From Loxodes magnus (taxonomy: Eukaryota; Ciliophora; Karyorelictea; Loxodida; Loxodidae), in NCBI GenBank assembly GCA_946699065.1, contig CAMPDV010002112.1, positions 1 through 64,000 of the forward strand: a stretch of DNA of 64,000 nt, in the 5' to 3' direction. Within the stretch, counting starts at the first letter, position 1. The number at the start of each line of letters is the position of its first letter. This document shows, in pieces, positions 50,701 through 63,022 of this stretch. The notes beneath the pieces are model-generated. The model did not search any database. It had not been told where the DNA came from and saw only the letters and a program-made list of their open reading frames with translations. The position numbers and the translations under genes are program-made.

Positions 50701-53700
50701 TTTATCGCTTCTCTTTAAATTCCCTTTTTCTATCATCACTTTCTTAACATTTTTCGTCTTTAAATCTTTTTTTCCAAAAATCATATTAAAACTCACTTCC
50801 TACTTTTTATCGCTTCTCTTTAAATTCCCTTTTTCTCTATCATCACTTTCTTAACATTTTTCGTCTTTAAATCTTTTTTTCCAAAAATCATATTAAAACT
50901 CACTTCCTACTTTTTATCGCTTCTCTTTAAATTCCCTTTTTCTCTATCATCACTTTCTTAACATTTTTCGTCTTTAAATCTTTTTTTCCAAAAATCATAT
51001 TAAAACTCACTTCCTACTTTTTATCGCTTCTCTTTAAATTCCCTTTTTCTATCATCACTTTCTTAACATTTTTCGTCTTTAAATCTTTTTTTCCAAAAAT
51101 CATATTAAAACTCACTTCCTACTTTTTATCGCTTCTCTTTAAATTCCCTTTTTCTCTATCATCACTTTCTTAACATTTTTCGTCTTTAAATCTTTTTTTC
51201 CAAAAATCATATTAAAACTCACTTCCTACATTTTCCAAAAATCATATTAAAACTCACTTCCTACTTTTTATCGCTTCTCTTTAAATTCCCTTTTTCTCTA
51301 TCATCACTTTCTTAACATTTTTCGTCTTTAAATCTTTTTTTCCAAAAATCATATTAAAACTCACTTCCTACTTTTTATCGCTTCTCTTTAAATTCCCTTT
51401 TTCTATCATCACTTTCTTAACATTTTTCGTCTTTAAATCTTTTTTTCCAAAAATCATATTAAAACTCACTTCCTACTTTTTATCGCTTCTCTTTAAATTC
51501 CCTTTTTCTATCATCACTTTCTTAACATTTTTCGTCTTTAAATCTTTTTTTCCAAAAATCATATTAAAACTCACTTCCTACTTTTTATCGCTTCTCTTTA
51601 AATTCCCTTTTTCTATCATCACTTTCTTAACATTTTTCGTCTTTAAATCTTTTTTTCCAAAAATCATATTAAAACTCACTTCCTACTTTTTATCGCTTCT
51701 CTTTAAATTCCCTTTTTCTATCATCACTTTCTTAACATTTTTCGTCTTTAAATCTTTTTTTCCAAAAATCATATTAAAACTCACTTCCTACTTTTTATCG
51801 CTTCTCTTTAAATTCCCTTTTTCTATCATCACTTTCTTAACATTTTTCGTCTTTAAATCTTTTTTTCCAAAAATCATATTAAAACTCACTTCCTACTTTT
51901 TATCGCTTCTCTTTAAATTCCCTTTTTCTATCATCACTTTCTTAACATTTTTCGTCTTTAAATCTTTTTTTCCAAAAATCATATTAAAACTCACTTCCTA
52001 CTTTTTATCGCTTCTCTTTAAATTCCCTTTTTCTATCATCACTTTCTTAACATTTTTCGTCTTTAAATCTTTTTTTCCAAAAATCATATTAAAACTCACT
52101 TCCTACTTTTTATCGCTTCTCTTTAAATTCCCTTTTTCTATCATCACTTTCTTAACATTTTTCGTCTTTAAATCTTTTTTTCCAAAAATCATATTAAAAC
52201 TCACTTCCTACTTTTTATCGCTTCTCTTTAAATTCCCTTTTTCTATCATCACTTTCTTAACATTTTTCGTCTTTAAATCTTTTTTTCCAAAAATCATATT
52301 AAAACTCACTTCCTACTTTTTATCGCTTCTCTTTAAATTCCCTTTTTCTATCATCACTTTCTTAACATTTTTCGTCTTTAAATCTTTTTTTCCAAAAATC
52401 ATATTAAAACTCACTTCCTACTTTTTATCGCTTCTCTTTAAATTCCCTTTTTCTATCATCACTTTCTTAACATTTTTCGTCTTTAAATCTTTTTTTCCAA
52501 AAATCATATTAAAACTCACTTCCTACTTTTTATCGCTTCTCTTTAAATTCCCTTTTTCTATCATCACTTTCTTAACATTTTTCGTCTTTAAATCTTTTTT
52601 TCCAAAAATCATATTAAAACTCACTTCCTACTTTTTATCGCTTCTCTTTAAATTCCCTTTTTCTCAAAAATCACTTTCTTAACATTTTTCGTCTTTAAAT
52701 CTTTTTTTCCAAAAATCATATTAAAACTCACTTCCTACTTTTTATCGCTTCTCTTTAAATTCCCTTTTTCTATCATCACTTTCTTAACATTTTTCGTCTT
52801 TAAATCTTTTTTTCCAAAAATCATATTAAAACTCACTTCCTACTTTTTATCGCTTCTCTTTAAATTCCCTTTTTCTATCATCACTTTCTTAACATTTTTC
52901 GTCTTTAAATCTTTTTTTCCAAAAATCATATTAAAACTCACTTCCTACTTTTTATCGCTTCTCTTTAAATTCCCTTTTTCTATCATCACTTTCTTAACAT
53001 TTTTCGTCTTTAAATCTTTTTTTCCAAAAATCATATTAAAACTCACTTCCTACTTTTTATCGCTTCTCTTTAAATTCCCTTTTTCTCAAAAATCATTTCT
53101 TAACATTTTTCGTCTTTAAATCTTTTTTTCCAAAAATCATATTAAAACTCACTTCCTACTTTTTATCGCTTCTCTTTAAATTCCCTTTTTCTATCATCAC
53201 TTTCTTAACATTTTTCGTCTTTAAATCTTTTTTTCCAAAAATCATATTAAAACTCACTTCCTACTTTTTATCGCTTCTCTTTAAATTCCCTTTTTCTCAA
53301 AAATCATTTCTTAACATTTTTCGTCTTTAAATCTTTTTTTCCAAAAATCATATTAAAACTCACTTCCTACTTTTTATCGCTTCTCTTTAAATTCCCTTTT
53401 TCTATCATCACTTTCTTAACATTTTTCGTCTTTAAATCTTTTTTTCCAAAAATCATATTAAAACTCACTTCCTACTTTTTATCGCTTCTCTTTAAATTCC
53501 CTTTTTCTATCATCACTTTCTTAACATTTTTCGTCTTTAAATCTTTTTTTCCAAAAATCATATTAAAACTCACTTCCTACTTTTTATCGCTTCTCTTTAA
53601 ATTCCCTTTTTCTATCATCACTTTCTTAACATTTTTCGTCTTTAAATCTTTTTTTCCAAAAATCATATTAAAACTCACTTCCTACTTTTTATCGCTTCTC

Positions 53701-56700
53701 TTTAAATTCCCTTTTTCTATCATCACTTTCTTAACATTTTTCGTCTTTAAATCTTTTTTTCAAAAATCATATTAAAACTCACTTCCTACTTTTTATCGCT
53801 TCTCTTTAAATTCCCTTTTTCATCATCTTTCTTAACATTTTTCGTCTTTAAATCTTTTTTTCCAAAAATCATATTAAAACTCACTTCCTACTTTTTATCG
53901 CTTCTCTTTAAATTCCCTTTTTCTATCATCACTTTCTTAACATTTTTCGTCTTTAAATCTTTTTTTCCAAAAATCATATTAAAACTCACTTCCTACTTTT
54001 TATCGCTTCTCTTTAAATTCCCTTTTTCTATCATCACTTTCTTAACATTTTTCGTCTTTAAATCTTTTTTTCCAAAAATCATATTAAAACTCACTTCCTA
54101 CTTTTTATCGCTTCTCTTTAAATTCCCTTTTTCTATCATCACTTTCTTAACATTTTTCGTCTTTAAATCTTTTTTTCCAAAAATCATATTAAAACTCACT
54201 TCCTACTTTTTATCGCTTCTCTTTAAATTCCCTTTTTCTATCATCACTTTCTTAACATTTTTCGTCTTTAAATCTTTTTTTCCAAAAATCATATTAAAAC
54301 TCACTTCCTACTTTTTATCGCTTCTCTTTAAATTCCCTTTTTCTATCATCACTTTCTTAACATTTTTCGTCTTTAAATCTTTTTTTCCAAAAATCATATT
54401 AAAACTCACTTCCTACTTTTTATCGCTTCTCTTTAAATTCCCTTTTTCTATCATCACTTTCTTAACATTTTTCGTCTTTAAATCTTTTTTTCCAAAAATC
54501 ATATTAAAACTCACTTCCTACTTTTTATCGCTTCTCTTTAAATTCCCTTTTTCTATCATCACTTTCTTAACATTTTTCGTCTTTAAATCTTTTTAACATT
54601 TTTCGTCTTTAAATCTTTTTTTCCAAAAATCATATTAAAACTCACTTCCTACTTTTTATCGCTTCTCTTTAAATTCCCTTTTTCTCTATCATCACTTTCT
54701 TAATCATTTCTTAACATTTTTCGTCTTTAAATCTTTTTTTCCAAAAATCATATTAAAACTCACTTATCTACTTTTTTTCGCTTCTCATATTAAATTCGCT
54801 TCTCTTTAAATTCCCTTTTTCTATCATCACTTTCTTAACATTTTTCGTCTTTAAATCTTTTTTTCCAAAAATCATATTAAAACTCACTTCCTACTTTTTA
54901 TCGCTTCTCTTTAAATTCCCTTTTTCTATCATCACTTTCTTAACATTTTTCGTCTTTAAATCTTTTTTTCCAAAAATCATATTAAAACTCACTTCCTACT
55001 TTTTATCGCTTCTCTTTAAATTCCCTTTTTCTCAAAAATCATTTCTTAACATTTTTCGTCTTTAAATCTTTTTTTCCAAAAATCATATTAAAACTCACTT
55101 CCTACTTTTTATCGCTTCTCTTTAAATTCCCTTTTTATCTATCATCACTTTCTTAACATTTTTCGTCTTTAAATCTTTTTTTCCAAAAATCATATTAAAA
55201 CTCACTTCCTACTTTTTATCGCTTCTCTTTAAATTCCCTTTTTCTATCATCACTTTCTTAACATTTTTCGTCTTTAAATCTTTTTTTCCAAAAATCATAT
55301 TAAAACTCACTTCCTACTTTTTATCGCTTCTCTTTAAATTCCCTTTTTCTCAAAAATCATTTCTTAACATTTTTCGTCTTTAAATCTTTTTTTCCAAAAA
55401 TCATATTAAAACTCACTTCCTCATCGCTTCTCTTTAAATTCTTTTTCTACATTTTTAACATCGTCTTTAAATCTTTTTTTCCTCATATTAAAACTCACTT
55501 CCCTTTTTTCGCTTCTATCATCACTTTCTTAACATTTTTCGTCTTTAAATCTTTTTTTCCAAAAATCATATTAAAACTCACTTCCTACTTTTTATCGCTT
55601 CTCTTTAAATTCCCTTTTTCTCAAAAATCATTTCTTAACATTTTTCGTCTTTAAATCTTTTTTTCCAAAAATCATATTAAAACTCACTTCCTACTTTTTA
55701 TCGCTTCTCTTTAAATTCCCTTTTTCTATCATCACTTTCTTAACATTTTTCGTCTTTAAATCTTTTTTTCCAAAAATCATATTAAAACTCACTTCCTACT
55801 TTTTATCGCTTCTCTTTAAATTCCCTTTTTCTATCATCACTTTCTTAACATTTTTCGTCTTTAAATCTTTTTTTCCAAAAATCATATTAAAACTCACTTC
55901 CTACTTTTTATCGCTTCTCTTTAAATTCCCTTTTTCTATCATCACTTTCTTAACATTTTTCGTCTTTAAATCTTTTTTTCCAAAAATCATATTAAAACTC
56001 ACTTCCTACTTTTTATCGCTTCTCTTTAAATTCCCTTTTTCTATCATCACTTTCTTAACATTTTTCGTCTTTAAATCTTTTTTTCCAAAAATCATATTAA
56101 AACTCACTTCCTACTTTTTATCGCTTCTCTTTAAATTCCCTTTTTCTATCATCACTTTCTTAACATTTTTCGTCTTTAAATCTTTTTTTCCAAAAATCAT
56201 ATTAAAACTCACTTCCTACTTTTTATCGCTTCTCTTTAAATTCCCTTTTTCTATCATCACTTTCTTAACATTTTTCGTCTTTAAATCTTTTTTTCCAAAA
56301 ATCATATTAAAACTCACTTCCTACTTTTTATCGCTTCTCTTTAAATTCCCTTTTTCTATCATCACTTTCTTAACATTTTTCGTCTTTAAATCTTTTTTTC
56401 CAAAAATCATATTAAAACTCACTTCCTACTTTTTATCGCTTCTCTTTAAATTCCCTTTTTCTATCATCACTTTCTTAACATTTTTCGTCTTTAAATCTTT
56501 TTTTCCAAAAATCATATTAAAACTCACTTCCTACTTTTTATCGCTTCTCTTTAAATTCCCTTTTTCTATCATCACTTTCTTAACATTTTTCGTCTTTAAA
56601 TCTTTTTTTCCAAAAATCATATTAAAACTCACTTCCTACTTTTTATCGCTTCTCTTTAAATTCCCTTTTTCTATCATCACTTTCTTAACATTTTTCGTCT

Positions 56701-59700
56701 TTAAATCTTTTTTTCCAAAAATCATATTAAAACTCACTTCCTACTTTTTATCGCTTCTCTTTAAATTCCCTTTTTCTATCATCACTTTCTTAACATTTTT
56801 CGTCTTTAAATCTTTTTTTCCAAAAATCATATTAAAACTCACTTCCTACTTTTTATCGCTTCTCTTTAAATTCCCTTTTTCTATCATCACTTTCTTAACA
56901 TTTTTCGTCTTTAAATCTTTTTTTCCAAAAATCATATTAAAACTCACTTCCTACTTTTTATCGCTTCTCTTTAAATTCCCTTTTTATCTATCATCACTTT
57001 CTTAACATTTTTCGTCTTTAAATCTTTTTTTCCAAAAATCATATTAAAACTCACTTCCTACTTTTTATCGCTTCTCTTTAAATTCCCTTTTTCTATCATC
57101 ACTTTCTTAACATTTTTCGTCTTTAAATCTTTTTTTCCAAAAATCATATTAAAACTCACTTCCTACTTTTTATCGCTTCTCTTTAAATTCCCTTTTTCTC
57201 AAAAATCATTTCTTAACATTTTTCGTCTTTAAATCTTTTTTTCCAAAAATCATATTAAAACTCACTTCCTACTTTTTATCGCTATCATCACTTTAACATT
57301 TTTCGCTTCTCTTTAAATTCCCTTTTTCTATCATCACTTTCTTAACATTTTTCGTCTTTAAATCTTTTTTTCCAAAAATCATATTAAAACTCACTTCCTA
57401 CTTTTTATCGCTTCTCTTTAAATTCCCTTTTTCTATCATCACTTTCTTAACATTTTTCGTCTTTAAATCTTTTTTTCCAAAAATCATATTAAAACTCACT
57501 TCCTACTTTTTATCGCTTCTCTTTAAATTCCCTTTTTCTATCATCACTTTCTTAACATTTTTCGTCTTTAAATCTTTTTTTCCAAAAATCATATTAAAAC
57601 TCACTTCCTACTTTTTATCGCTTCTCTTTAAATTCCCTTTTTCTATCATCACTTTCTTAACATTTTTCGTCTTTAAATCTTTTTTTCCAAAAATCATATT
57701 AAAACTCACTTCCTACTTTTTATCGCTTCTCTTTAAATTCCCTTTTTCTATCATCACTTTCTTAACATTTTTCGTCTTTAAATCTTTTTTTCCAAAAATC
57801 ATATTAAAACTCACTTCCTACTTTTTATCGCTTCTCTTTAAATTCCCTTTTTCTATCATCACTTTCTTAACATTTTTCGTCTTTAAATCTTTTTTTCCAA
57901 AAATCATATTAAAACTCACTTCCTACTTTTTATCGCTTCTCTTTAAATTCCCTTTTTCTATCATCACTTTCTTAACATTTTTCGTCTTTAAATCTTTTTT
58001 TCCAAAAATCATATTAAAACTCACTTCCTACTTTTTATCGCTTCTCTTTAAATTCCCTTTTTCTATCATCACTTTCTTAACATTTTTCGTCTTTAAATCT
58101 TTTTTTCCAAAAATCATATTAAAACTCACTTCCTACTTTTTATCGCTTCTCTTTAAATTCCCTTTTTCTATCATCACTTTCTTAACATTTTTCGTCTTTA
58201 AATCTTTTTTTCCAAAAATCATATTAAAACTCACTTCCTACTTTTTATCGCTTCTCTTTAAATTCCCTTTTTCTATCATCACTTTCTTAACATTTTTCGT
58301 CTTTAAATCTTTTTTTCCAAAAATCATATTAAAACTCACTTCCTACTTTTTATCGCTTCTCTTTAAATTCCCTTTTTCTATCATCACTTTCTTAACATTT
58401 TTCGTCTTTAAATCTTTTTTTCCAAAAATCATATTAAAACTCACTTCCTACTTTTTATCGCTTCTCTTTAAATTCCCTTTTTCTATCATCACTTTCTTAA
58501 CATTTTTCGTCTTTAAATCTTTTTTTCCAAAAATCATATTAAAACTCACTTCCTACTTTTTATCGCTTCTCTTTAAATTCCCTTTTTCTCAAATCATCAC
58601 TTTCTTAACATTTTTCGTCTTTAAATCTTTTTTTCCAAAAATCATATTAAAACTCACTTCCTACTTTTTATCGCTTCTCTTTAAATTCCCTTTTTCTATC
58701 ATCACTTTCTTAACATTTTTCGTCTTTAAATCTTTTTTTCCAAAAATCATATTAAAACTCACTTCCTACTTTTTATCGCTTCTCTTTAAATTCCCTTTTT
58801 CTATCATCACTTTCTTAACATTTTTCGTCTTTAAATCTTTTTTTCCAAAAATCATATTAAAACTCACTTCCTACTTTTTATCGCTTCTCTTTAAATTCCC
58901 TTTTTCTATCATCACTTTCTTAACATTTTTCGTCTTTAAATCTTTTTTTCCAAAAATCATATTAAAACTCACTTCCTACTTTTTATCGCTTCTCTTTAAA
59001 TTCCCTTTTTATCTATCATCACTTTCTTAACATTTTTCGTCTTTAAATCTTTTTTTCCAAAAATCATATTAAAACTCACTTCCTACTTTTTATCGCTTCT
59101 CTTTAAATTCCCTTTTTCTATCATCACTTTCTTAACATTTTTCGTCTTTAAATCTTTTTTTCCAAAAATCATATTAAAACTCACTTCCTACTTTTTATCG
59201 CTTCTCTTTAAATTCCCTTTTTCTATCATCACTTTCTTAACATTTTTCGTCTTTAAATCTTTTTTTCCAAAAATCATATTAAAACTCACTTCCTACTTTT
59301 TATCGCTTCTCTTTAAATTCCCTTTTTCTATCATCACTTTCTTAACATTTTACGTCTTTAAATCTTTTTTTTCCAAAAATCATATTAAAACTCACTTCCT
59401 ACTTTTTATCGCTTCTCTTTAAATTCCCTTTTTCTATCATCACTTTCTTAACATTTTTCGTCTTTAAAATCTTTTTTTCCAAAAATCATATTAAAACTCA
59501 CTTCCTACTTTTTATCGCTTCTCTTTAAATTCCCTTTTTTCTCAAAAATCATTTCTTAACATTTTTCGTCTTTAAATCTTTTTTTCCAAAAATCATATTA
59601 AAACTCACTTCCTACTTTTTATCGCTTCTCTTTAAATTCCCTTTTTCTATCATCACTTTCTTAACATTTTTCGTCTTTAAATCTTTTTTTCCAAAAATCA

Positions 59701-62700
59701 TATTAAAACTCACTTCCTACTTTTTATCGCTTCTCTTTAAATTCCCTTTTTCTATCATCACTTTCTTAACATTTTTCGTCTTTAAATCTTTTTTTCCAAA
59801 AATCATATTAAAACTCACTTCCTACTTTTTATCGCTTCTCTTTAAATTCCCTTTTTCTATCATCACTTTCTTAACATTTTTCGTCTTTAAATCTTTTTTT
59901 CCAAAAATCATATTAAAACTCACTTCCTACTTTTTATCGCTTCTCTTTAAATTCCCTTTTTCTATCATCACTTTCTTAACATTTTTCGTCTTTAAATCTT
60001 TTTTTCCAAAAATCATATTAAAACTCACTTCCTACTTTTTATCGCTTCTCTTTAAATTCCCTTTTTCTATCATCACTTTCTTAACATTTTTCGTCTTTAA
60101 ATCTTTTTTTCCAAAAATCATATTAAAACTCACTTCCTACTTTTTATCGCTTCTCTTTAAATTCCCTTTTTCTATCATCACTTTCTTAACATTTTTCGTC
60201 TTTAAATCTTTTTTTCCAAAAATCATATTAAAACTCACTTCCTACTTTTTATCGCTTCTCTTTAAATTCCCTTTTTCTATCATCACTTTCTTAACATTTT
60301 TCGTCTTTAAATCTTTTTTTCCAAAAATCATATTAAAACTCACTTCCTACTTTTTATCGCTTCTCTTTAAATTCCCTTTTTCTATCATCACTTTCTTAAC
60401 ATTTTTCGTCTTTAAATCTTTTTTTCCAAAAATCATATTAAAACTCACTTCCTACTTTTTATCGCTTCTCTTTAAATTCCCTTTTTCTATCATCACTTTC
60501 TTAACATTTTTCGTCTTTAAATCTTTTTTTCCAAAAATCATATTAAAACTCACTTCCTACTTTTTATCGCTTCTCTTTAAATTCCCTTTTTCTATCATCA
60601 CTTTCTTAACATTTTTCGTCTTTAAATCTTTTTTTCCAAAAATCATATTAAAACTCACTTCCTACTTTTTATCGCTTCTCTTTAAATTCCCTTTTTCTAT
60701 CATCACTTTCTTAACATTTTTCGTCTTTAAATCTTTTTTTTCCAAAAATCATATTAAAACTCACTTCCTACTTTTTATCGCTTCTCTTTAAATTCCCTTT
60801 TTATCTATCATCACTTTCTTAACATTTTTCGTCTTTAAATCTTTTTTTCCAAAAATCATATTAAAACTCACTTCCTACTTTTTATCGCTTCTCTTTAAAT
60901 TCCCTTTTTCTATCATCACTTTCTTAACATTTTTCGTCTTTAAATCTTTTTTTCCAAAAATCATATTAAAACTCACTTCCTACTTTTTATCGCTTCTCTT
61001 TAAATTCCCTTTTTCTCAATCATCATTTCTTAACATTTTTCGTCTTTAAATCTTTTTTTCCAAAAATCATATTAAAACTCACTTCCTACTTTTTATCGCT
61101 TCTCTTTAAATTCCCTTTTTCTATCATCACTTTCTTAACATTTTTCGTCTTTAAATCTTTTTTTCCAAAAATCATATTAAAACTCACTTCCTACTTTTTA
61201 TCGCTTCTCTTTAAATTCCCTTTTTCTAACATCACTTTCTTAACATTTTTTCGTCTTTAAATCTTTTTTTCCAAAAATCATATTAAAACTCACTTCCTAC
61301 TTTTTATCGCTTCTCTTTAAATTCCCTTTTTCTCAACATCACTTTCTTAACATTTTTCGTCTTTAAATCTTTTTTTCCAAAAATCATATTTAAAACTCAC
61401 TTCCTACTTTTTATCGCTTCTCTTTAAATTCCCTTTTTCTATCATCACTTTCTTAACATTTTTCGTCTTTAAATCTTTTTTTCCAAAAATCATATTAAAA
61501 CTCACTTCCTACTTTTTATCGCTTCTCTTTAAATTCCCTTTTTCTATCATCACTTTCTTAACATTTTTCGTCTTTAAATCTTTTTTTCCAAAAATCATAT
61601 TAAAACTCACTTCCTACTTTTTATCGCTTCTCTTTAAATTCCCTTTTTCTATCATCACTTTCTTAACATTTTTCGTCTTTAAATCTTTTTTTTCCAAAAA
61701 TCATATTAAAACTCACTTCCTACTTTTTATCGCTTCTCTTTAAATTCCCTTTTTCTATCATCACTTTCTTAACATTTTTCGTCTTTAAATCTTTTTTTCC
61801 AAAAAATCATATTAAAACTCACTTCCTACTTTTTATCGCTTCTCTTTAAATTCCCTTTTTCTATCATCACTTTCTTAACATTTTTCGTCTTTAAATCTTT
61901 TTTTCCAAAAATCATATTAAAACTCACTTCCTACTTTTTATCGCTTCTCTTTAAATTCCCTTTTTCTATCATCACTTTCTTAACATTTTTCGTCTTTAAA
62001 TCTTTTTTTCCAAAAATCATATTAAAACTCACTTCCTACTTTTTATCGCTTCTCTTTAAATTCCCTTTTTCTATCATCACTTTCTTAACATTTTTCGTCT
62101 TTAAATCTTTTTTTCCAAAAATCATATTAAAACTCACTTCCTACTTTTTATCGCTTCTCTTTAAATTCCCTTTTTCTATCATCACTTTCTTAACATTTTT
62201 CGTCTTTAAATCTTTTTTTCCAAAAATCATATTAAAACTCACTTCCTACTTTTTATCGCTTCTCTTTAAATTCCCTTTTTCTATCATCACTTTCTTAACA
62301 TTTTTCGTCTTTAAATCTTTTTTTCCAAAAATCATATTAAAACTCACTTCCTACTTTTTATCGCTTCTCTTTAAATTCCCTTTTTCTATCATCACTTTCT
62401 TAACATTTTTCGTCTTTAAATCTTTTTTTCCAAAAATCATATTAAAACTCACTTCCTACTTTTTATCGCTTCTCTTTAAATTCCCTTTTTCTATCATCAC
62501 TTTCTTAACATTTTTCGTCTTTAAATCTTTTTTTTCCAAAAATCATATTAAAACTCACTTCCTACTTTTTATCGCTTCTCTTTAAATTCCCTTTTTCTAT
62601 CATCACTTTCTTAACATTTTTCGTCTTTAAATCTTTTTTTTCCAAAAATCATATTAAAACTCACTTCCTACTTTTTATCGCTTCTCTTTAAATTCCCTTT

Positions 62701-63022
62701 TTATCTATCATCACTTTCTTAACATTTTTCGTCTTTAAATCTTTTTTTCCAAAAATCATATTAAAACTCACTTCCTACTTTTTATCGCTTCTCTTTAAAT
62801 TCCCTTTTTCTATCATCACTTTCTTAACATTTTTCGTCTTTAAATCTTTTTTTCCAAAAATCATATTAAAACTCACTTCCTACTTTTTATCGCTTCTCTT
62901 TAAATTCCCTTTTTCTCAAAAATCATTTCTTAACATTTTTCGTCTTTAAATCTTTTTTTCCAAAAATCATATTAAAACTCACTTCCTACTTTTTATCGCT
63001 TCTCTTTAAATTCCCTTTTTAT
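38800..63022 (-). repeat. 105-bp satellite array, right arm, inverted (about 230 units)
   Basis: The same 105-bp unit as the left arm in reverse complement, for about 24 kb. The inner edge (38790-39300) is irregular, with CCAAAATTATATT in place of CCAAAAATCATATT and an aberrant first copy. The part at about 39-51 kb mixes 105- and 107-bp units, TATACAAAAATC variants and partial duplications. From about 51.3 kb outward units are almost uniform. The replacement variant CTCAAAAATCATTTCTTAAC recurs (near 53090, 53300, 55030, 55350, 55620, 57200, 59550, 62920), the same variant as in the left arm. A scrambled patch lies at 55420-55520, with smaller ones at 54590-54800 and 57280. Confidence 0.98.
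44270..51270 (-). repeat. Higher-order zone: units with a 38-bp partial duplication and a 1.85-kb duplicated block
   Basis: CCTACATTTTCCAAAAATCA marks units where about 38 bp of the unit is repeated. It occurs near 44280, 44740, 46380, 47905, 48160, 48935, 49180, 49630, 49985, 50660 and 51225. A set of private variants (CTTTAGATC, CACTCCCTAC, TTTTTATACAAAA, CTTTAGATCTTTTTTCC, CTTAAAATTT, CCTACATTTTATCG) appears in the same order at 45055-45750 and again at 46907-47595, offset about 1846-1852 bp, and partly near 48550. Confidence 0.85.
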
